Positions 9,449 through 20,328 of a stretch of DNA of 64,000 nt are shown here, piece by piece; position 1 is the first letter of the stretch, and every line of letters starts with the position of its first letter. Both the position numbers and the translations under genes were made by a program. Source of the DNA: Strigamia acuminata (taxonomy: Eukaryota; Arthropoda; Chilopoda; Geophilomorpha; Linotaeniidae). The DNA lies in the NCBI GenBank assembly GCA_949358305.1, contig OX442314.1, forward strand, positions 59,529,369 to 59,593,368. Reading direction: 5' to 3'. Below the pieces are notes generated by a model that saw only the letters and a list, made by a program, of their open reading frames with translations, had not been told where the DNA came from and did not search any database.

Positions 9449-12400
9449 ATGGACCTTACACTAGTGGAAAAACAAATTAAAGAAATGAAAAAGTTGTTGG
9501 AATTTTTCGAAGAAGCTAACAGCGAAGAAGTCACTACACCATCTAAAAAACGGAAATTTGAGATTAGAGACGAAGATAGCATAGCCAATGCTTTCATGAC
9601 TCTACCGCTTGATCAAGGGGCCAATCCCCTTAAAAAGCGAATACTTCGTTGCAACCTATCAACAGAAGCGAAGAGCGTACTGGCTAAAATACCTGTCTCT
9701 TTCGGCAAAAAGGTGTTAATGGGACTACTCGACTCAGGAGCGGACCAGTCGTTTATTTCCACCGACTTATTCGAGTCACTCGAAGAGAAAATACAGAAAA
9801 AATTACGGGAAATGAACGAGAATATCCGAGTCCTTACGGCAGCGGGAGAAGTCCGAGCAGTGGGAACGTTATCAACCGATTTCGTGTGGGAAGGTGGCAC
9901 GATCAAGCATTTCTTTATCGTGTTACCAACCCGAGACACAATCCTGCTGATAGGAATGGATTTGATGGAACGAATGAACATCCAGCCCAACCCAGTCACA
10001 CGTTCGTGGAACTACATCGACAACCACGAGGACCCGCGACTACCCATAATACCTTCGGAACTCCTAGACAAAGCTAAGAACGACGAGGAATGGGGAGGAG
10101 GCGAAATTAAGAAGTTCATCCAAGACTATAATTTTAAGTCGTTTAATGCCGTCCTCCAAGAGGAAAATTTAATACATAATCTAGCTGTCGATGCTAATCT
10201 TGGAGAAGAGCAAACGAAACTCCTCGAGGAAATGCTCAAGAAGCACTCGAAGAACTTAAACAAGGATCCAGGGAAGACAAGTTACGTAATGCACGAGATC
10301 GAATTGGTTACTGGAAAACCAGTGCGAGTGCCTTTTAAAACTATGAATCCCCAGAAGAGGCATATCGTAAGAACAATGTGTAACGAATTGCTCGAAAAAG
10401 GGATCGTGTCACACGCCATCGGAGAGTATGGAATGAGGATTGTCCTCGTCATGCGACCAGGCTCCGAACCGCGCCTCTGCATCGATTATAGGCCATTAAA
10501 CGCCATAACCGTCATCGACCCCATCCAAATGCCATCAATAGAAGCAATTCTACGAGAACTCGCCCCATTTAACTGGGTCACGACCATGGACTTATCCAAG
10601 GGTTACTGGCAGGTTGAATTGCGGGAAGAGGATAAGGAGAAAACAGCTTTTTGGGCACCGCAGGGTCGACTGATGTTTAACGTAATGCCCTTCGGGTTAG
10701 TAAACGCACCCGCCACTTTTCAAAAATTGATAGAAAAGGTTCTCGGCGAGGCCTTACACAAATATGCGTGGGCTTACCTCGACGACATAGTAATAGTCTC
10801 TCAGACCTTTACAGATCACTTAATGCATGTGAACGATGTCATGGAGCGACTAACAAAGGCTGGACTAAACATCCATCCAGGGAAAAGTAAATTTTGCCGC
10901 AAAGAATTGGCATTCCTGGGTTATACAGTTGGGACGGGTGGCCTATCCATCGACCCAAAAAAGACCCAGGCCATCAGCCAGTTCCCCGCCCCGGAAGATG
11001 TAAAGGGAGTCCAACGTTTCATGGGCATGGTGAACTTCTTCAATCGAATGCTCCCAAACCTGGCAGACATCGCAGCACCCATCACAGACCTATTACGCAA
11101 CGATAAAGATTTCGAGTGGACTGACCACTGCGAGACATCGTTTAACAAGATAAAACAAATGCTGATCGATGCGAAACGAATCCCCCTGCCAGATCTTAAT
11201 CGAGAATTCACTCTTCATACCGACGCCAGTCGAATAGGCCTAGGCGCGGCACTGCTTCAAAGGCATGACATCGACGGAATAGAACTAGAGGTCCCGACGA
11301 TGTTCATCAGCCGGAAATTACAAGCAGCCGAGAAGAATTATAACGCAACAGAGCTAGAGTGCCTAGCCGTTGTCTGGGCAATCCGAAAGTTCCAACCATA
11401 CCTGGAATTTACCAAGTTCAACGTACAAACCGACCATGAAGCCCTGAAATGGTTAATGGCGTTGAAGGAACCCTCCGGAAGAATGGCTCGCTGGCAGCTA
11501 GAATTAATGGCTTGTGATTTAATCATTGAATACCGACCCGGAAAATTCAACGTCGTGGCCGACGCCCTCTCACGAGCCCCAGCTTCAGACCCCGAAGACG
11601 AGACCGACTGCGGAGAGGACGACTCGCGCCTCTTCTACTGTCCGAACCCCGTCCGAAAATGGGAATTTAAAAAGCTAAATGAATTACCCAAGGAGAAACT
11701 CGAGTCAGGAGACCAAAATTATTACAATTATTGGCTCCGAGCGTACCAATCAGTCAAGGACGCTCACCCAAATTACGAGCTATCAATAGAACCTCGAATC
11801 TCCGACAAGTACGTTCGAGCATTCGTCGCCCACGTAAGCAAGGGGACGAACAGCAAGCCGCCCACCAGGGACGAATTAATAGCCGCCCAAACGACAGACG
11901 ACTTCTGTAAAACTTATCGAGACTTCATCGCAGATAAAAAATTTCCCGACGAGAATTTCGACGAAATCCAGCGCGAAGAATTCGAGAGAGAAGCCTCCAC
12001 GTATTTAATCGAGGATGGACTTCTACTAAAACACCACCCGAATTTCCGCGATGATCTGACGGAGACAGGAACTTCGATGAAAGTCGTTATACCCAGGAGT
12101 CTGCTGACAAGGTTTCTGTGGATGGTCCACGGACACCCGCTCGCCGGACATTCTGGAGTGGCCAGAACAATCTACCGAGCGAACCAACTTTATTTCTGGC
12201 CCAAAATGACCCGAGATATTGTTCGTTTCATTCACCACTGCCCCAGATGCCAAGCGTGCAAACCTAGGACGCCCAAGAATTACGAAAGAATCTCACTCGG
12301 CCCCTTCGCACCCTTCGATTGCTGGAGCGTGGATTTAATGGGCCCAAAACCCACGTCATCCAATAAAAACAAATATATTTTAGTAATCATGGATGTCGCG

Positions 12401-13462
12401 ACCGGATGGCCCGAGCTCTTTCCAATGGAGAGACCAACTAAGCAGAAAATCATTTGATGTTTGTACGAAGTGGCGCTTCATTTCGGATTCCCTCGGAAAC
12501 TAATTTCCGATAATGGACCACAGTTTGCGTCAAATTTGTATAAAGACTTCTGTAAAAAATTCGACATCGAGACATCATACACATCAACCTATAATCCACG
12601 GGCCAATCCCGTCGAAAGGTTAAATCGTGACATAAAATATGCGCTGGCAATTTTCACCGATGTTCACTCCAGCTGGGACGAATATCTTCGTGAAATTGCC
12701 TTCAGCATCCGCACGACGATCTCGAGGAACCGCAAATTTTCTCCCGCGTTTCTAAACTTCGCTCGGGAACTCAAAGTACCCTGGGACCCGCGAATACCGG
12801 AGGAAATACTGGAAATCGATCCCGAGAAGCCTCATATTTATGTCGATAGATTGGAGCAAATAATTTCGGCCACTTATCAACACATGATGTCTCACATATT
12901 CGACATGAGAGATCGTATTAGCATTGCTGGAAAGGATCGGCCCTTCTGCAATTTTAAAGTCAATGACCTCGTCTGGAAAGACACACATATTCAGTCCAGC
13001 GCCGATAAGGGGATCCACGCAGGCCTAGCAGACAAGCGCGACGGCCCGTACGTCATACTCGAAGCCCACGGCGGAAACGCTTTCAAGCTAAAAAGATTGG
13101 CAGACAACGTTAATTTTAGATCGATCCACGCCCGAGAATTAACTCCATACTTACCTGAGTTTCCTCAAGAGGCTTGGACGGAATATCAGACAAAACCAGC
13201 GCAAAATCCAATTATTCGCGACATGTTTTTAGATGAACAAACTGGCCCAACCAATTTAGTTCAAGATGAGTTACACGAAGCGGCCGACGCCCCGGATGAG
13301 ATTTCGGAGAGGGAGGAAATAGTCGAAGAATCTCCTAAAAAAGGAAAGCAATCAAACAAAAATAAGACTACAGGAATCCCCAAACCTGATAAAATATACG
13401 GTATGCGCCGACACAAGCCAAACCCGTTCATAAAAGACGGAAAACTCGTCGGAAAACAATAA
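9449..13462 (+). pseudogene. pol: Gypsy-1 Pol: protease, RT, RNase H, integrase, with one in-frame TGA
   Basis: A single frame runs from the ATG at 9449 to 13462 except for a TGA at 12455-12457. Domains in order: aspartic protease LLDSGADQSF (about residue 91), RT with LCIDYRPLN, DLSKGYWQ, MPFGLVNAPATFQ and the catalytic YLDD (AYLDDIVIV), RNase H starting LHTDASRIGLGAALL and AADALSRA-like end (VADALSRAP), and integrase with an HHCC zinc domain (GHPLAGHSG, HHCPRCQAC). The integrase core has its Asp in CWSVDLMGP, DNGPQFAS after the stop, and NPVERLNR supplying the Glu. A GPYVI tail follows. The TGA lies between the first two catalytic aspartates. The surrounding frame is otherwise intact, so a single recent nonsense change (for example CGA to TGA at a CpG) is most likely. 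Read-through is possible but the following base is T, not the favourable C. Confidence 0.92.
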
Positions 13463-13682
13463 AGCAACTCCAGCCATTGTCTCAAACAATCGATAAAAAC
13501 AACCACAGGGGGGACACCTGTTACGTCCCACAATGCGTCTTAATTGGCCAAACCAATCAAAGATGACATGAGACTAATAGTTAACCTCTAACCCGACCCA
13601 CACTTATCACTGTCATCTCCGGCTAAGCGACGATCACCACGAGGCAGCCGTAAAATCAAAGTATCAAATTAATTTCCGAAAA
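13463..13682 (+). other. Gypsy-1 spacer between pol and third ORF
   Basis: 220 bases without an open frame. It contains a G-tract (CACAGGGGGGACACC) and leads straight into the ATG of the third ORF. A spliced or internally initiated subgenomic RNA would be needed to reach that ORF. I do not see a decisive acceptor or TATA box. Confidence 0.4.
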
Positions 13683-16600
13683 ATGAGAAATGATTGGAAG
13701 AAAGAAATTGAACGGGCCCTAAACAACGCTTCCGAGGACGATGATGAGGACCAGGTGGACTTATTACAAATAGTCATAAATAACGAAGAAGGAAATTGGG
13801 ACGAACCCAATGAACCCGATGCCCAACCCGACGTAAGTAAAAAATAGAAAAAAATTCAATTATCGATAATTAAAAATACGAAATAAGTTCGTGGACTGAC
13901 CACGAACGAAGAAATAATTTAACTTTAAGTGACAAATTGTCAAAATTAATCAAATGCCGAAAGAAAAAGTAACTTCAAGACACGTGGTCGAAAAGCACAT
14001 GGCCGACCATGACGCCATCTTGTGTTAGACAAAAGAATCTCTAAAAAATATGACAAATTAATCAACGGTCCTAATATATTCCTTAATATTCTAATATTTA
14101 GGACGGATATCGCACTACGTGGGGGCAAATCGACCCGAAAAGAGTTTCCGCAGGCAGCTTATGGCGTGAGGTCATCCCCATACTGTTCCGACAAGCGCTC
14201 GAAGAATCGGTCAACTTTGAACCATGGAAAATTCGCCTTTTATTATCTCGTGCGATCAGCCGCTACTGGTCCAGCCAGCAAACGTTGATCCACTACATGC
14301 CGAGCCAATACCAAGCAGCTTTACGGGCGGTGATTTCAAGAAATATGGATCCGCCGGCGCCAATCCCGAATCCACTAATCCGAGCCGCCTTTCCAGACGA
14401 CCAACGGGGATGGGAAGTGTACGAACAATGGCGCGACGCCGAAACGGAGGAAGAAAAACACGAAATCCATATGGCGTACTACGAAGAGGTGAGACGAACC
14501 GCTCACGATGAGATTTTCGATTACCTACAGCCGGACGGCTACTCGACTGAAGAGATCAAGACTAGGCTCCAGCAGATCCGGGACGACCGACCCGACCGCC
14601 CAGATTGGAGACCGAGGCACGGGTTTATCACCTCGCAGCGAGCGATGCACCAATTGCATTTTTTGGGCTTCTTTGGTCGCAAACGCCAGAAGGCCGAGAA
14701 ACGTCTCTCCAACGAGCACGACGAAGGAGGCTGCTCAGCGAAGAAACAATGCCTGGACAAGCCAAGCACTTCCAGCAGTACACAGAGTAAAAAACCCGCG
14801 ACAAAGAAACGCCTGGCCAAACCAAGCGCTTTCTCCCGACTAGGAAAAACGGAGATCCCACAAACATCGCGATTTCAATCCAGGGACGCCCCGTCAACCA
14901 GCCGAAGAAGAGAAAATGTACGCGAACGCCCCGACCGCCGAGAAGATCAACGCAGACGCGATAAGAACCAAGAGAATTGGGACGATTATCGAAGAAACTA
15001 CTTTCGACGGCGGGAGGAAAACAAAGAGTCTTGGAACAGACACCGAGAAGAATTCCTGCGCGAGCGTGACGAGAAAGCCCGACGTGAAAAAGAGAACCTC
15101 CGTCGACAGGATGAACGAAGAAAGAGGGGATCAGAAAATCGCGCACGATCATGGAAAGCGTATCGTGAAGAGGAAATACGACAGCGGGATAGGAAATGCT
15201 ACGAAGACACCAGATCAATTCGGGACAGTCCCGAACCAATGAAGATCGACGACGAAGTAATTATCGACGAGGTCCCCGAGCAGAAGAAGTTGTATACTCA
15301 GGCGGATCTCCTCGCGGTAGTTATGAAATACCAACAAATGCAGCCGAAACCAATCTACCGCCCGACTCCCTCTACCGCCTCGAGTCTAGAAACGGCGCCA
15401 AGTGCTTTCATCAAGCCGGAACTCTCGAAGACGGGAAGCGTAACCTCCAGCGTCAGCCTCCCAAGCGCCTTTCGCAAGAAAGTGATAATCGGCGCACCGA
15501 CACTGAGTTCTGAAGAACAACTCAAACATCGAGAAGCTCGCTTTGGACCAGCCAAAGTCGAACCTCTCCCAACTATCCCCGAAGCTTCAACTTCAACGAG
15601 AACTCCAATTGTTTGGGACAAGCCCGAACCGGAAAAATCAAGACGTCTGGTCAGATCTGTGCCTCAGCCAACGACATCCACGGAACCCAATCCGATGTTG
15701 CCAGCCCCAGCAGTCGTCCAAGCCTCGACTCCAATCAACCCTTCGGAGGTGACGTTGCAACAATTCCTGGACGTCACAACCGTGGAGCAGGCCAGAGCAC
15801 TTTTGTGCGAAATGGATTCGTACCAACAAAACGTGATCCAGAACGTCATCACAAACCTTCAGCGAATTTCAATCGAATATACGCAGAACAAGAACCGGAA
15901 TCATCCGAATTGGAACACTAGGATCGTGGTCGCCATCACCGACCTGATGTCGATTTTGCTAGCTGCCGCCACCTTCCGGAACGCACGTGTTGCTGTGGCA
16001 GCCTGGATCGTGGTGGCCCACGAAGGTTTCCAAGTCCCGCCGGCTCTCGTAGACAGTTGGGCACGCCTAGTGCCCTCGGCGGCCGTAATTCGAGCCCAAA
16101 TGGTGGCCCAGGACCCGGATCCAGAGGCCTCCTACCAGATCGTTCGAGCGGCCATTCAACACCCGCTCCCGCCACCTTCGACGGCAGAGGAAACTCCGGC
16201 TCCCAGGGATCCGTCGCCTCCTCCTCCGCCTCCACCAACGGAGAAAAGACCTTCTGAGCCACTGGCCGAACCAGTCTCGCTCAAGAAGAAGGAAGCAAAA
16301 AGAAAAATGCTCCGCCCAAAGTCGAGCATAAAGGTTTCGAAGACAATCGAACCTCAGATCGCCACCAGACTCAGAATGTATTTTCCGGGTTTGTCCTTGA
16401 CAAAGGACACGGAGGCGAAACTACTCCAATCCCCAGACCGCGGTTATTCTCTTTATGTCTGGATGAAAAACGCTATCGAAGCCGGTGCCGGAGGCGAACG
16501 CTTCATCCAACATCAACGACTCCTCCGAGCCCATCGTGCGCCAACCAGCATCGCCGAGGCCCAAAGAATTCACCACACCAATCAAGGTATGTCGGCCTTC

Positions 16601-16783
16601 TTGCCGCCGATTTGGGCTCACGAACGAACGGGGAATCCGCTGGAGGCGCCAGGTCACCTGCGTTTCTACTTGAACGAGAGCGAAGATCCCTCGGACTACT
16701 CTTCAAGACTGACCACATCTCCCAACCTGGACGAACCAAGTTCGGAAGATAAGCCAAGTTACGCCGATAACTTGAAGAAATAA
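13683..16783 (+). CDS. Gypsy-1 third ORF, two exons, 943 residues, unknown function
   Basis: Exon 1 is 13683-13832 (ATG, 50 codons, acidic: ASEDDDEDQVD). It ends at a perfect donor, GAC|GTAAGT, and unspliced reading stops four codons later. Exon 2 opens exactly at an acceptor (CTAATATTTAG|GAC, 14100-14101) whose TAG is itself the in-frame stop bounding the frame. Both junctions are phase 0. Exon 2 runs 14102-16783 (893 codons). Residues about 316-421 are an extremely R/E/K/D-rich helix (for example EEFLRERDEKARREKENLRR). A helical segment near TLQQFLDVTTVEQARALLCE, a polyproline stretch and a basic linker precede a C-terminal domain containing RLRMYFPGLSLT and GYSLYVWMKNAIEAGAGG. No signal peptide, transmembrane helix or furin-like site is apparent, so this does not look like an envelope. 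I do not recognise a family. Both the coding status and the intron are inferred from sequence. Confidence 0.78.
13833..14101 (+). other. Candidate 269-bp intron in the Gypsy-1 third ORF
   Basis: GTAAGT at the 5' end, CTAAT-type branch-point candidates and a T-rich run before TTTAG at the 3' end. It is AT-rich relative to both flanking coding blocks. A 24-codon ATG frame inside it (13954-14028) is probably incidental. Confidence 0.7.
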
Positions 16784-16971
16784 TTAATTACGAACTCGTA
16801 ACGAGAAGACTGTCTTCTCTAAAAAACCCTGAAATTATTTATGTATCAATTTCAAGAATGTAAAATATTTTGTTCATCATTCATCATCATTTAATAAAAA
16901 GATTATTTATGATTAGATATTGTTCCACCTTTATTTAAGGGACCCCGATGATTTATTCTCGGGGAGGGACG
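16784..16971 (+). other. Gypsy-1 3' untranslated stretch and polypurine tract
   Basis: AT-rich sequence ends in CTCGGGGAGGGACG directly before the 3' LTR. The purine run GGGGAGGGA is the plus-strand primer. Confidence 0.75.
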
Positions 16972-17603
16972 TGTGGTGATTCGGCATCACCTGAAGAAGT
17001 AATTAGTGACGATTATCATGTTATTAATACTCGCCACTAGAGCGCGCTAGAAACACCGACTAGACTGACTAGTCTCGTGTTTCTGCGAACCTGCATAATC
17101 AGAAGGATTTGCATATGACGTCATTTCCGGTTAATATATAACGCCAACGCTTGACCGGAAACGACACTACAGTTACACCAATCTCAGCAAGAGCACCATT
17201 TACCTCACCTTTCAGGCCGTTTCACGGATTGATCGAGGACCGGTGCCCGCTGACCATTTCAACTGTACAACAGCCACATTTATTTAGCGTAGCCAATCTA
17301 CGCTAGAATAAATATCCGAACGATATTCGTTTAATTCGCACGAGAAAGCGAATTCTCGCGTGTTCATAATAACACGTGGAAATACCCTAGACAACAAACA
17401 CAGACCACGCGTAGGACTAAACAATTGGATCCGCCATTGTTTAGCGGCAACTCGTATTCGCAGCCGAATCCGAGGACCACCACAGGAAACATCTTAACTT
17501 ATATTTGTATTAGTAAGCGTGTTTTAATAAAGCAGTATTTGAAGTATATTGTATTCCCGAGTGTATTATTTATTATCTTTAACCACAAAGTCGAATCACG
17601 ACA
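16972..17603 (+). repeat. Gypsy-1 3' LTR
   Basis: 632 bp, same ends as the 5' LTR, followed by the CTTT target duplication. The host sequence TTTATAAGTTTATTTCTAG continues the R1 repeat. Confidence 0.95.
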
Positions 17604-17904
17604 CTTTTATAAGTTTATTTCTAGAATATTCCAACAATTAATCAGCTTATATTTAGACAATTACGCTTCCACACAGCACACTGGTTACTTTCCAATATGG
17701 CCGCGCACATATCCAAACGTGCTTTGAAGTCTTTCTCCTAGAAAATAAGATTTTCCTTTGCAAGTTTTGCTAAATTAAAGTTATATTTTGGTTATATTTG
17801 TTTACTTTGTTGTGTTTGCACGTTTTATAAGTGCAAACACTCGTGTGGTCGGTCTAAATTCGTCCGAACTCACGCTAGCGCATTGCCGCTCATTCCTGCG
17901 TGAC
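17604..17904. other. Host flank between Gypsy-1 and the DIRS element
   Basis: The first about 20 bases finish the R1 segment. The remainder is AT-rich with no gene that I can support. Confidence 0.4.
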
Positions 17905-18055
17905 AATTATATTACAGCTAGGCAATAAATGTTGTTAACTATAGGCTTGTCCAATAAATATAAATAAATCTAGTATTTCATAGAAAAATTACCAGGGGGA
18001 GGGCTTGACCCTTACCCCTGGTCTAGCCCGAGACCTGATCCCCAGTCCAATTTTA
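17905..18055 (+). repeat. DIRS left inverted terminal repeat
   Basis: Runs from AATTATATTACAGC through the shared GGCAATAAATGTTGTTAACT block to the ...GATCCCCAGTCCAATTTTA end. It pairs with the right repeat with a few mismatches and a non-shared outermost segment, as is usual for DIRS elements. Confidence 0.88.
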
Positions 18056-18152
18056 CTAGCCAAGCTATTTGCACGCGTTTTTCGCGTTCATTAGAATTTT
18101 GGCTATTTTTATCGTTTTTTCCGTACTTTACGTTTTTCAACCTCTTTTTACG

Positions 18153-19767
18153 ATGGATTCGACCAAAACTAGAAGTAAGAAGTCTTCCAAAGTTGTTTTA
18201 AAACCCAAAAAAGCACGGAACCCGCGTGGTCGCCCGAGGGCCGCTAGGCCTAACGATGTCACGACACGTGCAGAGGTTCACCACGAACCCAACTCTCCTC
18301 CGCTCTCCAACCAATCGAGAATTTTACTGGATGGTTCCATCGTCAGTGATCCACTACCAATTTCGGATGAAGAAGTCGAACACACGTGAAATTTTCGAGG
18401 ATGTACGGAATCCGATAGGGACCGATTTTATCGCTTCGCACGTTGCGAACAATCTCGCGCCCGTTCCCGACTTAGGGCTTTCGTCCCAAGCGATCGAAAA
18501 GCTCATTTTCATGGCCTTTTCGCAAAATCAGGCAGGCGGGGCTCCTCTTCAGCGGGAGGAGTCTGCCGGACACCCAGAAATGTCTCGATCTCGTAGAGAC
18601 GAGTGGGGTACGTTCCAGTCTGAGACCCACGTAAGTAATTTTAAAAAATAAAATATGAGAATATATTTACTCACTCTTGGTTGCTGACTGGCCGTAGTCA
18701 GCTGTTTCAGAGTACGAGTCTGCCGCTTCCTCTCACTCAAGCTCTTCGGAGGAGGAGAGATCGAGTCTTTCACGTAAGGATCGCAAAATCCGACGACTTA
18801 GGCACGAACTCGCTAAGAGGGGCAAATCCACCGCCAAATCGCACAAATCAGCGTCCCATTTAGACGGGGAGTCCGCAAGCTCATCAGACGAATCGGATAG
18901 CCCCGACGAGGATGCTCCTTTTCTGCACGAATCGTCCGCCAAGGAGATAGTTCGGAATTTGAGCAAACCAACCGTATCTTCCAAGTCTAATAGTTTTAAA
19001 ACCGATTTTCCTTGTCCTACGCGTCAAGTTCCCTTTCTTAAGAGAAAAAAGATGGACGAGGACGTAGAAGCGTACGTAGGAGCGAGAAATACGTCTTTTT
19101 CTGTTCCACGGGAGAGATTTTTGCGCCGTTTGAACGGCATGATGGCCCGAGTAGGCTCGATTACGGCCAGAGTTTTCGATCGTGCATCGACAAATAACCC
19201 CATGAGCAAGGACGAACTGCTGTACGCCAACACGGCCGTTTTTCAGCAAGTCCGCAACGCGATGAACGCGATCAGCGATGAACGACGCTTTAATGTCGTT
19301 CAAGGGCTAGGCACCAAGAAGTCGGATATGGTCAAGCATTTTCGGAACTCCGACGGGGATACCCTGTTTCAGGGTCAATTTTTTGAGCGTTTCAGTAATC
19401 GAATTTACACTTTTCCTACAAATAATCAATAATCAATAATCAATAATCAATAATCAATAATCAATTTTTTCCCGTTTTAGAAAAACAAGCCGACCAATTT
19501 GCGTCGGTAGATCGGGCTAGAAACAAATTTCCCGCGAAGGGCCCCCGACACGATAGCCGTTTCCGTCGAAGTTTTAACCGCCCGGCCGAAAATTTGCAAC
19601 GCCGGGATTATTTTCACGCACGACCAGACGGGAGAGATCAGGGTCGAAGTTTCCATACCCCGGATTTCAACAAGGGACAACAGCAGCCCTTTCGAAAAAA
19701 CCCCTTCCCCAGCAACCGGGGAAGGGGTCGTGGCGGCTTCACTAGAAACGGTAACAGCCTGGTGTAG
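18153..19767 (+). pseudogene. DIRS Gag-like ORF, three exons, one frameshift
   Basis: Starts with MDSTKTRSKKSSK at 18153. The frame shifts by one base near 18385 and continues as EIFEDVRNPIGTDFIASHV to a donor at 18630 (CAC|GTAAGT). Exon 2 begins after GGCCGTAG at 18698 in phase 0 with a Ser/Glu-rich segment, then the conserved-looking body (EAYVGARNTSFSVPRERFLR, QQVRNAMNAISDERR) to a weaker donor at 19394 (TTTCA|GTAATC). Exon 3 (19481-19767) follows TTTTAG in matching phase and encodes the Arg/Gly/Gln-rich tail (NRGRGRGGFTR). It is the position and composition of a DIRS gag. The single frameshift means this copy probably makes no full Gag. Confidence 0.72.
19421..19465. repeat. Microsatellite (AATAATC)n in the second gag intron
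   Basis: Six tandem 7-base units, lying between the proposed donor at 19395 and acceptor at 19480. Its position inside the intron would make length change harmless. Confidence 0.9.
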
Positions 19768-20005
19768 CCATTTTTATTTTCCCGAAGCATGTTTTTCCGC
19801 TGGACGTCTCCCCCTCTGTCTTGACACTTGGTCCTTTATCTCTTCAGATTCTTGGGTCCTTGATACGGTCCGGGGGATAAAATTAGAATTTTTAAGTCCA
19901 CCGGTTCAATCTGATTTTTGTACACCAATTTTCGACCAGGTTAAGCACGAACTGATCAGAGAGGAAGTTAAAGCCATGATCTTTAAAGGGGCCGCTTACC
20001 CGGTT
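19730..20005 (+). CDS. DIRS RT ORF, N-terminal piece before the Copia insertion
   Basis: Reads SAGRLPLCLDTWSFISSD, then WVLDTVRGIKLEF and LIREEVKAMIFKGAAYPV, the segment that opens DIRS reverse transcriptases. It overlaps the end of gag in another frame and has no obvious ATG upstream, so initiation is unclear. It is cut at 20005 by the Copia LTR and continues, in frame once Copia is excised, at 25851. Confidence 0.85.
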
Positions 20006-20310
20006 TGTTGAAATTGCTTGTATACTTGTGTTAATTGCATAGTTCTGCAGCAATGGTGTAGAAAATGTCCAAAGTAAAAACACAGGTGTTTACAGGTATG
20101 AAATCAAACATAGAGTGAGTTTTATTTCTCAAGTCACATGACATGCCAATAGGTATACAACGCCACCTTATGGGAATAAAAGCAAACACACTTGTAAATA
20201 GAGCAGCGGCTATTTGTTTAGCCAAATGCAAAAGATAACAAAAGGTCACGATAAATATACAAAGTGTCACAGCTTGACAATACGATACATCAGCACATAA
20301 TATCTCAACA
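20006..20310 (-). repeat. Copia LTR (3' on element strand)
   Basis: 305 bp, TG...CA ends on either strand. Adjacent to the polypurine tract at 20311-20328. Confidence 0.95.
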
Positions 20311-20328
20311 ATCGGCCCCCTCGTATTA

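Larger units (their letters stand above)
5809..17603 (+). mobile_element. Gypsy-1: complete 11.8-kb Ty3/Gypsy LTR retrotransposon
   Basis: Two 632-bp LTRs (TGTGG...CGACA) differ at only one position that I can see by eye (T versus C in the CGTGTTT.TGCG segment near 5924). They are flanked by a CTTT target duplication. The order is 5' LTR, primer binding site, a coiled-coil ORF, gag with one zinc knuckle, pol (protease, RT, RNase H, integrase), a spliced third ORF, a purine-rich tract and 3' LTR. The length is about twice that of a typical Gypsy element. Near-identical LTRs indicate a recent insertion. One TGA interrupts the integrase. No transmembrane or signal segments suggestive of an envelope protein are apparent. 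Confidence 0.95.

Noticed and set aside
14628-15239. 203-codon minus-strand frame within the Gypsy-1 third ORF
   Set aside because: It is a shadow of the R/E-rich coding strand, with no start context or domain.
13683-16783. Env gene in Gypsy-1
   Set aside because: The third ORF sits in the env position but shows no signal peptide, transmembrane helix, glycosylation-rich ectodomain or cleavage motif, so an envelope function is not supported.
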